A stretch of DNA of 64,000 nt, taken from the NCBI GenBank assembly GCA_020632655.1, contig JACKFD010000002.1:186001-250000 (forward strand), read 5' to 3'. Shown here piece by piece: positions 27,052 through 36,166 of the stretch. The stretch's first letter is position 1. Each line of letters opens with the position of its first letter. Made by a program: the position numbers and the translations under genes. The notes beneath the pieces are model-generated. The model was not told the DNA's origin. It made no database searches and saw nothing but the letters and a program-made list of their open reading frames with translations. Source of the DNA: Spirochaetaceae bacterium. GTDB lineage: Bacteria; Myxococcota_A; UBA9160; UBA4427.

Positions 27052-27250
27052 CGATCTTCCTCCTCGGACGAGGCCATCCCGGGATCGGAAGGGCGCCCAT
27101 CGAGCGGCCGGAAGCGCCCGGCCAGAGCCCGAAGCGATGCTAGGGGCCAAGCCGAGCGGGTTCTGTGAAGCGGTTCGCGGAACGCGCGGGCCGGGCCCGT
27201 AGGATCACGGAACGGGTCGAGTGTGTGGGCGGCCCGATGAGGATGACGCC

Positions 27251-28288
27251 ATGATGAAACGACGATTCGCTCTCCGCTCTCGCCTGGTCCGTACGGCCCC
27301 GACCGCGGTCATGCTGCTCGTCGCGCTCGCAGCCGGGAGCACCTCGGCGAGCGGGCGCCTCGAGATCAACCAGACGGTCGTGACGGCAGCCGGGGGATTT
27401 CCGTACACGATCTCGTCGCCGGGCAGCTACGTCCTGACGGGTCCGCTCGTCGTCCCCTCGTCGACGGACGGGTTGGTCCTCGAAGCCAGCGATGTGGTGC
27501 TCGACCTGAATGGATTCTCGATCACGAGCAACGCGCACTGCGACGACACGGGCTGCACGACCGGCTCGGGATCCGGCGTCCTCGCCCTGCCCGGCAATCG
27601 ACTGGTCGGCCATCGCGTCACGCTACGAAACGGATCGATCCAACGCTTTGCGGGCCATTGCGTGGCCCTCGAATCACTCGCGCACGTCGAAGGACTGCTC
27701 GTGAGCGAATGCGGTGATCGGGGAATCGACGTCGACGAGGGGAGTGTCGTCAAGACGAATCGCGTGCACCGAACGGGTCGGGAAGGCATCCGGATGCACG
27801 GTCGGGGATCCTTCTACGGAGAGAATTCGGTCTCCTCGGCCGCGCTCGCAGGCGGTGGCGAGCGGGCCCTCGAAGGCGGGAGCGCGACATCGGGCAATGC
27901 GTGCGACGACCAGAGCTGTACGCCACGCGGGGAGCGGCGCTTCTATCTGACCAGGACGCTGCATACGGGCGGTCAGGCGTCGCAGGCCTGCGATCCGGGA
28001 TTCCACATGGCGGCGGTCACCGAGCTGTCCGATTACGGGCAGCGCGTCTACGACCTGTCTCGCGGCTACCAGCTGCCGGACTCGGGCTCGGGCGCCCCGG
28101 TCGGCTCGATCTCCGGGGCCGCCGGTTGGGCTCGATCGGGGAAGTCGCTCTCGGCAGCCGGCTGGAGCTGCGACGGTTGGACGGACTCTTCGTCCTCGAT
28201 GACCGGCACCTGGACCACGGTACCCGCTCTCAACCCGGGGTCGAATTCGTGCGGTCACCCGTCCGCCGTCTGGTGCATCGAAGACTGA
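27251..28288 (+). CDS. Secreted beta-helix protein with Cys-rich C-terminal domain
   Basis: 345 residues. A signal peptide ends GSTSASG near residue 35. The N-terminal half shares the plan of the divergent neighbour: ISSPGSYVLTGPLVV, VVLDLNGFSI, a Cys pair, then short beta-helix turns to about residue 215. The C-terminal third differs, with RRFYLTRTLHTGGQASQACDPGFHMAAV, GWARSG and SCGHPSAVWCIED. This Cys- and Trp-containing module resembles a C-type-lectin or FGE-like fold, but I cannot name it. It was probably built by adding a new tail to a duplicated beta-helix gene. Confidence 0.7.
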   Translation: MMKRRFALRSRLVRTAPTAVMLLVALAAGSTSASGRLEINQTVVTAAGGFPYTISSPGSYVLTGPLVVPSSTDGLVLEASDVVLDLNGFSITSNAHCDDTGCTTGSGSGVLALPGNRLVGHRVTLRNGSIQRFAGHCVALESLAHVEGLLVSECGDRGIDVDEGSVVKTNRVHRTGREGIRMHGRGSFYGENSVSSAALAGGGERALEGGSATSGNACDDQSCTPRGERRFYLTRTLHTGGQASQACDPGFHMAAVTELSDYGQRVYDLSRGYQLPDSGSGAPVGSISGAAGWARSGKSLSAAGWSCDGWTDSSSSMTGTWTTVPALNPGSNSCGHPSAVWCIED

Positions 28289-28292
28289 GGCG

Positions 28293-28311
28293 CGTGTGCT
28301 CCTCTCACACG
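28293..28311. terminator. Possible bidirectional hairpin between convergent genes
   Basis: CGTGTG and CACACG (6-bp arms, 7-nt loop) lie between the stops of the beta-helix gene and the esterase. The stem is short and no T-tract is evident, so this is only a weak candidate terminator. Confidence 0.3.
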
Positions 28312-28333
28312 GTGTAGTCGATCGAGATTGCGC

Positions 28334-29296
28334 TCAGCGAGTCGGTCGGGCTCCCAGCCGCGCCTCGACCCACGCGCCGACGCGCCGTGCGAAGGCGCCC
28401 GCCATCTTCGTCGGTAGACCCATGAAGCCGTGTGGCGAGTCCGGATAGACCGCGAGCTCGACGTCGACGCCCGCGGCGGCGAGGCGCGGCGCGAGGAAGA
28501 GCGAGTCGTCGAGCAGATGGTCGAAGGTGCCGACCGAGACGAGGCAGGGCGGCAGCCCGGCGAGCTTGGCGTAGAGCGGTGATACGTCGGGCGCGCGGCG
28601 CTCCTCGAAGGAGAGGCCCGGCGTGAAGCACTCGACCATGAAGCGCATGCCCTCGTCGTCGAGCATGTCCGGGTTGTCGCCGTTGTCGGACCAGCTCGGC
28701 GTGCCGTTCAGGTCGTAGGCGCCGAAGACGAGGTTCATGCCGAGCAGTCGGTCTCCTGCTCCGAGCCGGTCGCGCACGCGCAGCCCCGTCACCAGGGCGA
28801 GGTGTCCACCCGCCGACTCCCCGCCGACGAACATCCTGCTCGCGCCGAACTCCGAAGGCCCCTTCGCGAGCAGCCATTTCGCGGCCGCCTCGCAGTCGTC
28901 GGGACCGGCGGGGTAGGGATGCTCGGGCGCGAGGCGATAGTCGACGCTCACGACGGCCAGGCCGTGCTGCTTGGCGAGGGCCTCGTTCCCGAGATCGTTC
29001 ATCATGGGCTCGCCGATCACCCAGCCGCCGCCGTGGATGTGCAGGAAGAGCCCGCGCGCCTGACCCGCCGGCCGGAAGATGCGGACGGGGATCTCGCCCG
29101 CCGGTCCGGGGACCGTCGCGTCCTCTGCGAGGGCCGAGGGTCGCGGCGGGGCGACCTTCCGGTAGGCGTCGCGTTGGAAGCGTGCCCGCTCGACCGGCGT
29201 CGCATCGCGCGGCGGCCTCTCGATCTCGGGAAGCGCGGCGAGCAGCGCGCGCGCCTCGTCGCGGTAGGATTCGAGCTCGGCGTCCCAGAGTCGCAT
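28334..29296 (-). CDS. Alpha/beta-hydrolase fold-3 esterase (HSL family)
   Basis: About 320 residues from the ATG at 29296, preceded by AGGGAGCG. The oxyanion-hole motif HIHGGGWVIG is near residue 83, followed by VDYRLAPEHPYPAG. The nucleophile motif is GGESAGGHLAL near 155. The acid lies in GTFDHLLDDS and the His in YPDSPHGFM near 290. All catalytic-triad parts are present. The hormone-sensitive-lipase family cleaves short-chain esters. A frameshifted relic of a close relative sits at 25776-26022. No signal peptide is seen, so it is probably cytoplasmic. Confidence 0.88.
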   Translation of the reverse strand: MRLWDAELESYRDEARALLAALPEIERPPRDATPVERARFQRDAYRKVAPPRPSALAEDATVPGPAGEIPVRIFRPAGQARGLFLHIHGGGWVIGEPMMNDLGNEALAKQHGLAVVSVDYRLAPEHPYPAGPDDCEAAAKWLLAKGPSEFGASRMFVGGESAGGHLALVTGLRVRDRLGAGDRLLGMNLVFGAYDLNGTPSWSDNGDNPDMLDDEGMRFMVECFTPGLSFEERRAPDVSPLYAKLAGLPPCLVSVGTFDHLLDDSLFLAPRLAAAGVDVELAVYPDSPHGFMGLPTKMAGAFARRVGAWVEARLGARPTR

Positions 29297-29555
29297 CGTC
29301 GCTCCCTTCGCGTGCCGGATTCGCACGCACACTCTACGAGGGATCCGGCCGCGCGGAGCGGTTTGATCCGAGACACCCCGCGCACGGATTCATCCACTCC
29401 GCTCCGAGCGCGGTCCCGCGACAGCCAACCGTAGCGAATCCAATCATGAGGCCGGGATCGTCTGTCCGTGTTCCGGCCCAATGCTCGGAGGCGCTCCCCC
29501 GACTTCGATGCTATTCACGCCGGACCCTCCGCGCGTCGTATGACGAGGATCCGCG

Positions 29556-32500
29556 ATGCCTCTGCGTTCACGCCGGCCTAAGGTCCTGGCGATCCTCGCC
29601 GCCCTCGCGATCGTGGGAATCGGCGGCTGCGAGCGCGTCGGGGATCTCGACGGGGACGGGGTTCCCGACTCGGCAGACGCCTACCCCTTGGATCGCGCCT
29701 GCTCCCGTCCGGACGACGGGGACGGGAGCACTTGTCACCTCACGCGTCTGGCCCTCCATCCCGACGCCGTCACCGTCGTCGATGCGTCCTACGTGCTCCA
29801 CATCCTCGTGCCGAGCGAGCACAGGGTGCTTCGCTGGCATGCCCGGCGCGAGCGCTTCCTGGACTCCCTGGTCCTCGACGAGTCGGCGGCACCGACGACG
29901 ATGGCCTACTCAGGCGACACGGCACGTGTCTACGTGGGCTACGACGACGGGCGCGTGACTTTCTTTGCGCCGCCCGACGAAACGACCGAGGCGGAATTCG
30001 CCGCCGTTGCAGCGCCCGTCGATGCCCTGATCGCGGCCGGACCCGTCCTGATGGTCCGCCATTCCTCCGAGCCCGCGATCCACGACTACTTCGACGCGAA
30101 CGGGCGTCGGACCGACGGCCTCGCCCGGCCCGGGGTCGGCCTCGGCGACGTCTGGCACGCGCGGACTAATCGGATCTTCTCGTTGACCGAATACCGCTTC
30201 CCGCAGCCGGGCCGCACTCCGTTGGTCCGACTGAGCCGCGAGTCGATCGATCCCGTGACCGGGCTGCTCGGCGATCGGCACGTCTACGACGGCCGCTGGT
30301 CCATGCCGCTCGCGATCTCGCCGGACGGAGCACATGTGCTGGATGGGGGTGGGTTGCTCTGCGACACGGCGACCTTCCAGACCTGCGCGGCGCGGGCCGT
30401 CGACCCTGTGGCCTTGGTCTGGCCCGAGGACTCCGGCCCGATCACGCTCTCGCGCGATGGTCCGGATGCGCTCCTCGAGCGTCGCGGCGTCGGCTTCGAT
30501 CGCGTCGAGTACGTCCGTTATTCGGGGGAGCCGATCGCGCTGCATCAGCTGCGTCGCAAGGAATTCCTCGTGCTCCTCCGGGAGCCCGGACGCTGGCGGA
30601 TCGCACGCTATCGGCCGAGCGACGATACGGACGGAGACGGGGTCGCGAATCGGTTCGACGCCTTCCCGCTCGACCCCGCGGCCGCCGTCGACACGGACCG
30701 GGATGGGGCGCCGGATGCCTGGGTCCGGAAGCGCGGACCGGAGGATTCGACCGGGGGACTCGTCCTCGACGTCGCGCCGGAGTCGAGTCTGTGCAGCCTG
30801 CCCGAGCATCTCGACGCGGGCGTCTGTGACCTCGAGGCGCGGATTCCGGCCTACCTGCCGGACGCCCTGGACGTGGACGAGGCGGGAGTCGTGTATCTGC
30901 TCTCGAGCGAGCAGGAGAAGGTCTTCCGTTGGTCGATCCCGGACGGCGAGCACCTCGACCCGCTCGTGATCGGGACGATCGAGGCGCCGGGTCGACCAAG
31001 GGCGCACGCGATGTCGTACTCCTCGACCCTCGATCGACTCCATCTCGCCTTCGACGACGACAGTCTACGCTACCACGATCTTCTCGATCCGCGCGTGGAG
31101 CGTCCCTACGCCGCGACCGCGCAGGCGACGCGCACGATCGAGAGCGTCGGGCCCTTGCTGCTCGCACAATGGCAGGCGTCGCACACCTCGAGCCAGGCCC
31201 CGGTCGAGATATTCGGGGCCGACGGCGCGCTGCGACGGCGGCAGGGGACATGGGTTTCGCCCGCCTTCCTCTGGCACGAGCCGACCGATCGCGTCTACCT
31301 GGTGAGCCGCGTCGTGGTCGGCGGCGAGGAGCGGCCGCAAGCCGCCTATTCCTTCACGGTCGATCCGGCCACGGGCGGATTCGACGGGTATGGGGACCTC
31401 GTCCTCGCGTACGACTCGAATCTGGCGCTGCCGCTGCGCGTCGATCCGACGGGCGAGCGCCTCCTCGAGGGTACGGGTCGGGTCTGGAACCCGTATCCGG
31501 GGGGTGTCGTCGGGGAGCTCGCCGGGCCGGTCGTCGACGGTCTCTGGCTCGAGACGGGCGGACTCGTGACGCTGCGCGAGGACGGGGCGGGTGGCACCTG
31601 GGTGGAACAATACGGGGCCGATCTCCGGCTCGAGAGCCGCGTCCGGTACGTCGGCGTGCCTTACCGCATCGTCGGACACAATGGCCGCATCCTCGTGATC
31701 ACGATCGACGGGGACTCGCCGCGCTTCGAGCCCTACGTGCTCGACGCGGACGGGGACGACGATGGCGTGGCGAACGAGCTCGACCGCTTCCCGATCGATC
31801 CGGCGGCGTCGGTGGACGACGATGGAGACGGGGCGCCGGACGCATGGCATCCGGGCATGGGGCCGGCGGATAGCACGACGGGCCTCGAGCTCGACGCGTT
31901 CCCGGGCGATCCGAAGTGCTGGCTCGAGACGCACGCGCGCTTCGGATTTCCCGGGATCTGCGACGCCGCGCGACTGATCCCGGCCTACGTGCCCTGGCTC
32001 GTGACGTCCGACGCGCGCGGCGTCCTGTACCTGCGGAGTGGACAGCACGACAGGATCTACCGCTATTCCGCGCGCGAGCGCTATGCCCTCCCGGAGATCC
32101 CACTCGAGTCGGGCTCCGGCGCGATCGCGTACTCCCGCGCGCAGGAGCGGCTCTACGTCGCACAGGCCCCGGGCGCCATCACGCAGATCGACCCCACGGA
32201 CCCGGGTCTCGGCCAGCAACCGTTTGCCGACGTTGCGAGCACGCCCAGTCCTCTGGTTCCGATCGGCGACCATCTGCTCGCCCTCGAGGGCGGGATCGGC
32301 ACGATCTACGACGAAGCGGGCGCCGTCACAGGACCGCGACAAACGATCGGGAGCGGCGTCCCCCTCGGCGACTTCGATCCCGTGAACGAGCGGCTCTACT
32401 TCGAGCGGTCCTACCGCGAGATCTCCGCCGCGACCGGGACGGTCGGGGATTCGTTCAGCCACGCCGTCTTCCGTGCACCGGCCCGCGTCTCCGACGATGG

Positions 32501-33998
32501 CCGGATGCTCTTCGAGGCCGGGGGCACGGTTCGCGATGCGTCGACCCTCGCCGTGATCGCGGATCTGGGCCGGCGATTCACGGACGGCGTCTTCACGGAG
32601 GCCGGCCATCTCGTGACGATCGGCAGCGAAACCGGCGTCGTCGGCACGGTCCTGCGCGAGTGGGACCCGGACCTCCGCCTCCTTCGGACGGAGACCTACA
32701 CCGGCACTCCGCATCGCATCGTCCGCAGCGGCCCCTATGTCGTCGTCGTCCGCGTCTTTCCGGACGAGCCGCCTCGATTCAGCCTCTACGCGTGGGGCGA
32801 CGACGCGGACGGAGACGGCGTCGCGAACGAGGCCGACGCCTTTCCCTACGACGCCGCAGCGTCGCTCGATCGGGATCGAGACGGCAATCCCGACGCGTGG
32901 AATCCCGGGCGTGGTGCGGATGACAGCACGGAAGGTCTCGCCCTCGATGCTTTCCCGGACGACTTCGCCTGCCAGACGCCGAGCCACGAGCGGAACGGGG
33001 CGTGCGACTTCGCCAGCGTGATTCCCGAGGATCGGAACGACCCCTTCTGCGAGATCGATTCGCGGGTCCCGGATCGCGGCCGCACGGGCGCGTTGCCGAT
33101 CGGTCCAATCACGGACTACATCCCCCTCTGCGATGGTTGGATCATCTACGGAGACGCGGAGACGCGCTCCGTGCGAATCGACAACGTCGTCTTCAATCGC
33201 ACGGGGGCGCGCTTCGGTCTGCCGACCGCGCCGACCGACCTGCATCTGGACGACGCAACGAAGCGACTCTTCGTGGGCCTGTCGGGTCGCGCGGAGCTGA
33301 TGGTGGTCGACCTGATCGAGTCGACGACGACCCGGCTCGCGATGCCCGAGCCGATCGACGGGATCGAAGCGGGGCCGACCGGCGGGGTCTTCCTCGTCGG
33401 GGGCTACTCGACCGGTGATTCCGCCCAGCCGCTCTACTACCTCGACGCCCTGTCCACGACACCGGCCGGCCCCTGGGACCTGCCTCTCGGCGCGCAGATC
33501 GCGTGGCATGAAGAGACGCAAACGCTCTTCGATCTCGCCTATCCCGGCTACATGCGGATGAGCAGCTTCGATCCGGTCTCCGGCCCGACGCTGCTCGCGG
33601 ACAGGCTCGTGATCGGCACGTCCGGCTGGCCGGCCATCGAGATCTCGCGGGACGGCGGAACGATGGCCGTCGCGCCCGAGGGCGGTCGATTCGAGATCTA
33701 CGACGTCGACCCGGCCAATCCCCGTGTGACCCGCGGCACCTGGTACCCCGGCCCGATTCCGTCGGGCGCCCACGGCGTGCCCTCGCTTCGCTTCTCCCTG
33801 GACGGACAGTGGCTGGCGGCGCTGAGCGAGGTGGCGGTCGTCGTCTTCGACGTGCTCGATCACTCGGAGGTCGATCGCCATCCGGGGCGCTTCGGCTGCG
33901 GCAGCCATCCGCCCGGTGCCGACTTCTCGCGAGGCGGCGCGATCCTGTTCGCCTGGCAGGAGTGCGCGCCGCGAGAGCTGCGCTGGCGCGTGCGCTGA
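29556..33998 (+). CDS. Giant modular lipoprotein with Asp-rich calcium-type repeats and propeller-like domains
   Basis: 1480 residues. The N-terminus ends in IVGIGGC, a lipobox at about residue 27. Directly after it is DLDGDGVPDSADAYPLD, a thrombospondin-type-3-like calcium loop. Three longer Asp-rich linkers recur near residues 360, 730 and 1090 (DGDGVANRFDAFPLDP, DDDGVANELDRFPIDP, DGDGVANEADAFPYDA). Each is followed by DGAPDAW or DGNPDAW and a Cys pair. Between linkers lie about 300-residue beta-rich modules with repeats such as LLLAREQ-free strands RVYLVSR and GAIAYSRAQERLYVAQ, which suggest beta-propellers. It is probably an outer-surface, Ca-stabilised protein of unknown role. The ATG has GAGGA ahead. 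Confidence 0.75.
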   Translation: MPLRSRRPKVLAILAALAIVGIGGCERVGDLDGDGVPDSADAYPLDRACSRPDDGDGSTCHLTRLALHPDAVTVVDASYVLHILVPSEHRVLRWHARRERFLDSLVLDESAAPTTMAYSGDTARVYVGYDDGRVTFFAPPDETTEAEFAAVAAPVDALIAAGPVLMVRHSSEPAIHDYFDANGRRTDGLARPGVGLGDVWHARTNRIFSLTEYRFPQPGRTPLVRLSRESIDPVTGLLGDRHVYDGRWSMPLAISPDGAHVLDGGGLLCDTATFQTCAARAVDPVALVWPEDSGPITLSRDGPDALLERRGVGFDRVEYVRYSGEPIALHQLRRKEFLVLLREPGRWRIARYRPSDDTDGDGVANRFDAFPLDPAAAVDTDRDGAPDAWVRKRGPEDSTGGLVLDVAPESSLCSLPEHLDAGVCDLEARIPAYLPDALDVDEAGVVYLLSSEQEKVFRWSIPDGEHLDPLVIGTIEAPGRPRAHAMSYSSTLDRLHLAFDDDSLRYHDLLDPRVERPYAATAQATRTIESVGPLLLAQWQASHTSSQAPVEIFGADGALRRRQGTWVSPAFLWHEPTDRVYLVSRVVVGGEERPQAAYSFTVDPATGGFDGYGDLVLAYDSNLALPLRVDPTGERLLEGTGRVWNPYPGGVVGELAGPVVDGLWLETGGLVTLREDGAGGTWVEQYGADLRLESRVRYVGVPYRIVGHNGRILVITIDGDSPRFEPYVLDADGDDDGVANELDRFPIDPAASVDDDGDGAPDAWHPGMGPADSTTGLELDAFPGDPKCWLETHARFGFPGICDAARLIPAYVPWLVTSDARGVLYLRSGQHDRIYRYSARERYALPEIPLESGSGAIAYSRAQERLYVAQAPGAITQIDPTDPGLGQQPFADVASTPSPLVPIGDHLLALEGGIGTIYDEAGAVTGPRQTIGSGVPLGDFDPVNERLYFERSYREISAATGTVGDSFSHAVFRAPARVSDDGRMLFEAGGTVRDASTLAVIADLGRRFTDGVFTEAGHLVTIGSETGVVGTVLREWDPDLRLLRTETYTGTPHRIVRSGPYVVVVRVFPDEPPRFSLYAWGDDADGDGVANEADAFPYDAAASLDRDRDGNPDAWNPGRGADDSTEGLALDAFPDDFACQTPSHERNGACDFASVIPEDRNDPFCEIDSRVPDRGRTGALPIGPITDYIPLCDGWIIYGDAETRSVRIDNVVFNRTGARFGLPTAPTDLHLDDATKRLFVGLSGRAELMVVDLIESTTTRLAMPEPIDGIEAGPTGGVFLVGGYSTGDSAQPLYYLDALSTTPAGPWDLPLGAQIAWHEETQTLFDLAYPGYMRMSSFDPVSGPTLLADRLVIGTSGWPAIEISRDGGTMAVAPEGGRFEIYDVDPANPRVTRGTWYPGPIPSGAHGVPSLRFSLDGQWLAALSEVAVVVFDVLDHSEVDRHPGRFGCGSHPPGADFSRGGAILFAWQECAPRELRWRVR

Positions 33999-34061
33999 AG
34001 ACCGACCGACCTAGCCCCGCCGCGAGTCGTCCCCGGCCGCCCCTCGCGTATCCTCCCGCCC

Positions 34062-35363
34062 GTGTTCGCCCGCCGGACTGCCTGGGACCTCACACCGACC
34101 GAGCTCGCCGAGCGCGTCGCCTGCCGCCGCGCCGAGGGTCGACTCGTCGTCGATGGCGTCGACACCAATCCGGGTCGCTGCGGGATCCTCCGCCCGGGCG
34201 AGATCCTGCGCGAGGGGCTCGACCGCCTCGCTCGGGATCCGCGCGCGCTGCGCTACGAGCCGGATCCGCGGGGCGACCTCGACGTTCGCGAGGCTCTGGC
34301 CGGGCTCTACGCCGACACCGGACGTTCGCTCGGCGCGGATCGGTCGATCCTGACCGCGGGGACGAGCGAGGCCTATGCCCATCTCTTCCGACTGCTCGCG
34401 GATCCGGGCGATCGTATCCATCTGCCGAGTCCGGGCTACGGCCTCTTCGCGCATCTTGCCGAGCTCGAAGGGCTCGAGGTCGCCTCGTATCCGCTCCGCG
34501 AGCCCGGGCCGGGGCGCGGCGCGCGGTGGCGACTCGACCTCGACGCCCTGGCCGCCGATCTCGACGAGCGCAGCCGGGTGATCGTCACGATCGATCCGCA
34601 CAACCCGACGGGCTCCTTCGTCGACCCCGCGGACCTCGCGTCGCTCGCGTCGATCGCCGAGGAGCGCGGCCTCGCCCTCATCACGGACGAGGTCTTCACG
34701 GACTACGCCACGGAGGGCCATGCAAGGCCGGGCCCTTCGGAGCTCGGCGACGCAGGACCGCTCCGGTTCGTCCTGTCCGGCGCCTCCAAGGTGCTCGGAC
34801 TTCCCCAGATCAAGGTCGCCTGGATCGGCGTCGAGGGACCGCCCGCCCTGCGCAACGACGCGCTCGCTCGGCTGGAGTTCGTTGCCGATGCCTTCCTCTC
34901 GGTCTCGCCGCTCGCCGCGAGTCTGATGCCCTTCCTGCTCGCCCATCGTGACGAGATCCAGACGGAGATCCGTGCGCGGCTCTCGGCGAATCGTGCGGCA
35001 CTCGCCGGGCGGGTCGCGGCCTGGGAGGGCGTCGAGCTCCTGCCTGCCGAGGCCGGCTGGCACGCGATCCTTCGCGTGCGTCGGCCAGCTCCGGCCGCAC
35101 CCGACAGGCCGCGGTCGCTCGACGAGGAGGCGTTCGTGCTGGCGCTGCTCGATCGGACGGGCGTGCTCGTGCACCCGGGCGGTCTCTACGATCTCGAGCC
35201 GCGTGATCGGTCGGGTCGGCCCTGCAAGCATCTCGTGCTTTCCCTGCTCATCGAGCCGGATCGTCTATCGCGGGTCGCGGACGGGCTCGAGCCTCTGCTC
35301 GCCGAGACTTCGGCCGGCCTCGACGCGCCCTCGCTTCGGGCGAGCGACGAGCCGTCGGTCTGA
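34062..35363 (+). CDS. PLP-dependent class I/II aminotransferase
   Basis: 433 residues from a GTG start. Fold-type I features are TAGTSEAYAHLFRLLADPGD near residue 95, IDPHNPTGSFVDP near 185, ITDEVFTDYA near 210, and the Schiff-base lysine in SGASKVLGLPQIKVAWIG near 245. Such enzymes move amino groups between amino and keto acids using pyridoxal phosphate. The substrate is not clear from sequence. Its 3' end overlaps the exosortase gene by 178 bp tail to tail. Confidence 0.87.
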   Translation: MFARRTAWDLTPTELAERVACRRAEGRLVVDGVDTNPGRCGILRPGEILREGLDRLARDPRALRYEPDPRGDLDVREALAGLYADTGRSLGADRSILTAGTSEAYAHLFRLLADPGDRIHLPSPGYGLFAHLAELEGLEVASYPLREPGPGRGARWRLDLDALAADLDERSRVIVTIDPHNPTGSFVDPADLASLASIAEERGLALITDEVFTDYATEGHARPGPSELGDAGPLRFVLSGASKVLGLPQIKVAWIGVEGPPALRNDALARLEFVADAFLSVSPLAASLMPFLLAHRDEIQTEIRARLSANRAALAGRVAAWEGVELLPAEAGWHAILRVRRPAPAAPDRPRSLDEEAFVLALLDRTGVLVHPGGLYDLEPRDRSGRPCKHLVLSLLIEPDRLSRVADGLEPLLAETSAGLDAPSLRASDEPSV

Positions 35364-36166
35364 AACGAGACCTCGATCGGTTGCGAGCGGCGAAGCAACG
35401 CCGCGAGCAGCCCGGTGAGCACGAGACTGATCGAGAGCACCACCCAGGCATGGTGGTCGAAGCCCGGTCGCGCGCCGGCGCCACGCAGCCAGGGAAGGCC
35501 GAGCGCGACGACGAGATAGCTCGCGAGCGGAACCGCGATCGTCCATCGTGAGGACCGCCACGTCGCGGTCGAGCGCGGACCCGTCAGCACGCGCGCCGTC
35601 GCGACCTGGAGCAGCGCGAGCGTTCCGAGGTAGACGACGATCCCCTCGATGCGATGGGCGTCGGCGCGGGAGAGCCAGTCGGGGAGCGCATGGCGACGGA
35701 GTGCTACGTCGAGCGCGATGCGCAGGGCGTTCGTGCAGGGCGTGACCACGCCGGCGATCCCGATCGCGCAAGCGAGCCACAGCACGCGCTCGCGGCCGGA
35801 CCGCCAGCGCGGCAGGAACCCGACCAGCAGCGACCCGAAGGCCGCGATCGTGAAGTTGAGTCCGGCGCATGCAGGCACGATCAGATACGCGGAATCACGG
35901 CTGACATAGCCGACTCCCGCCTCCGCCTCGAAGGCCACACCACTCATCGCCCCGGCGAGGGCCGCTGTCGGCCCGAGTACGAAGTCGAGGGCTTCGGCGT
36001 CGGCCCCGGCGTAGAAGCGCTTGAGCGCGAAGGCGAGGCCGGCGCCGAGGGCGAAGATCGGTGCGGCGCCGATCCAGTCCTCCGGCGCCGGCCGATCGAG
36101 CGTGCGTCTTCCCTCGCGAGCCGATCCGCGCGTCTCAGGGACCGCCGTGCCGGCGACCTCGCTCAT
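35186..36166 (-). CDS. xrtK: Exosortase, XrtK-like
   Basis: 326 residues with about eight hydrophobic helices. The exosortase active-site set is visible. The Cys lies in VPACAGLNF near residue 115, the Arg in TNALRIALD near 160, and the His in DAHRIEGIVVYLG near 185. The segments FYAGADAEALDFVLGPTAAL and GVGYVSRDSAYLI match what I recall of exosortase K. Exosortases are inner-membrane proteases that cut PEP-CTERM-type tails during surface sorting. The start overlaps the stop of the VIT/VWA gene (ATGA), suggesting a dedicated enzyme-substrate pair. The last 60 residues are Ser/Arg-rich and run antisense into the aminotransferase gene. Confidence 0.8.
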   Translation of the reverse strand: MSEVAGTAVPETRGSAREGRRTLDRPAPEDWIGAAPIFALGAGLAFALKRFYAGADAEALDFVLGPTAALAGAMSGVAFEAEAGVGYVSRDSAYLIVPACAGLNFTIAAFGSLLVGFLPRWRSGRERVLWLACAIGIAGVVTPCTNALRIALDVALRRHALPDWLSRADAHRIEGIVVYLGTLALLQVATARVLTGPRSTATWRSSRWTIAVPLASYLVVALGLPWLRGAGARPGFDHHAWVVLSISLVLTGLLAALLRRSQPIEVSFQTDGSSLARSEGASRPAEVSASRGSSPSATRDRRSGSMSRESTRCLQGRPDRSRGSRS

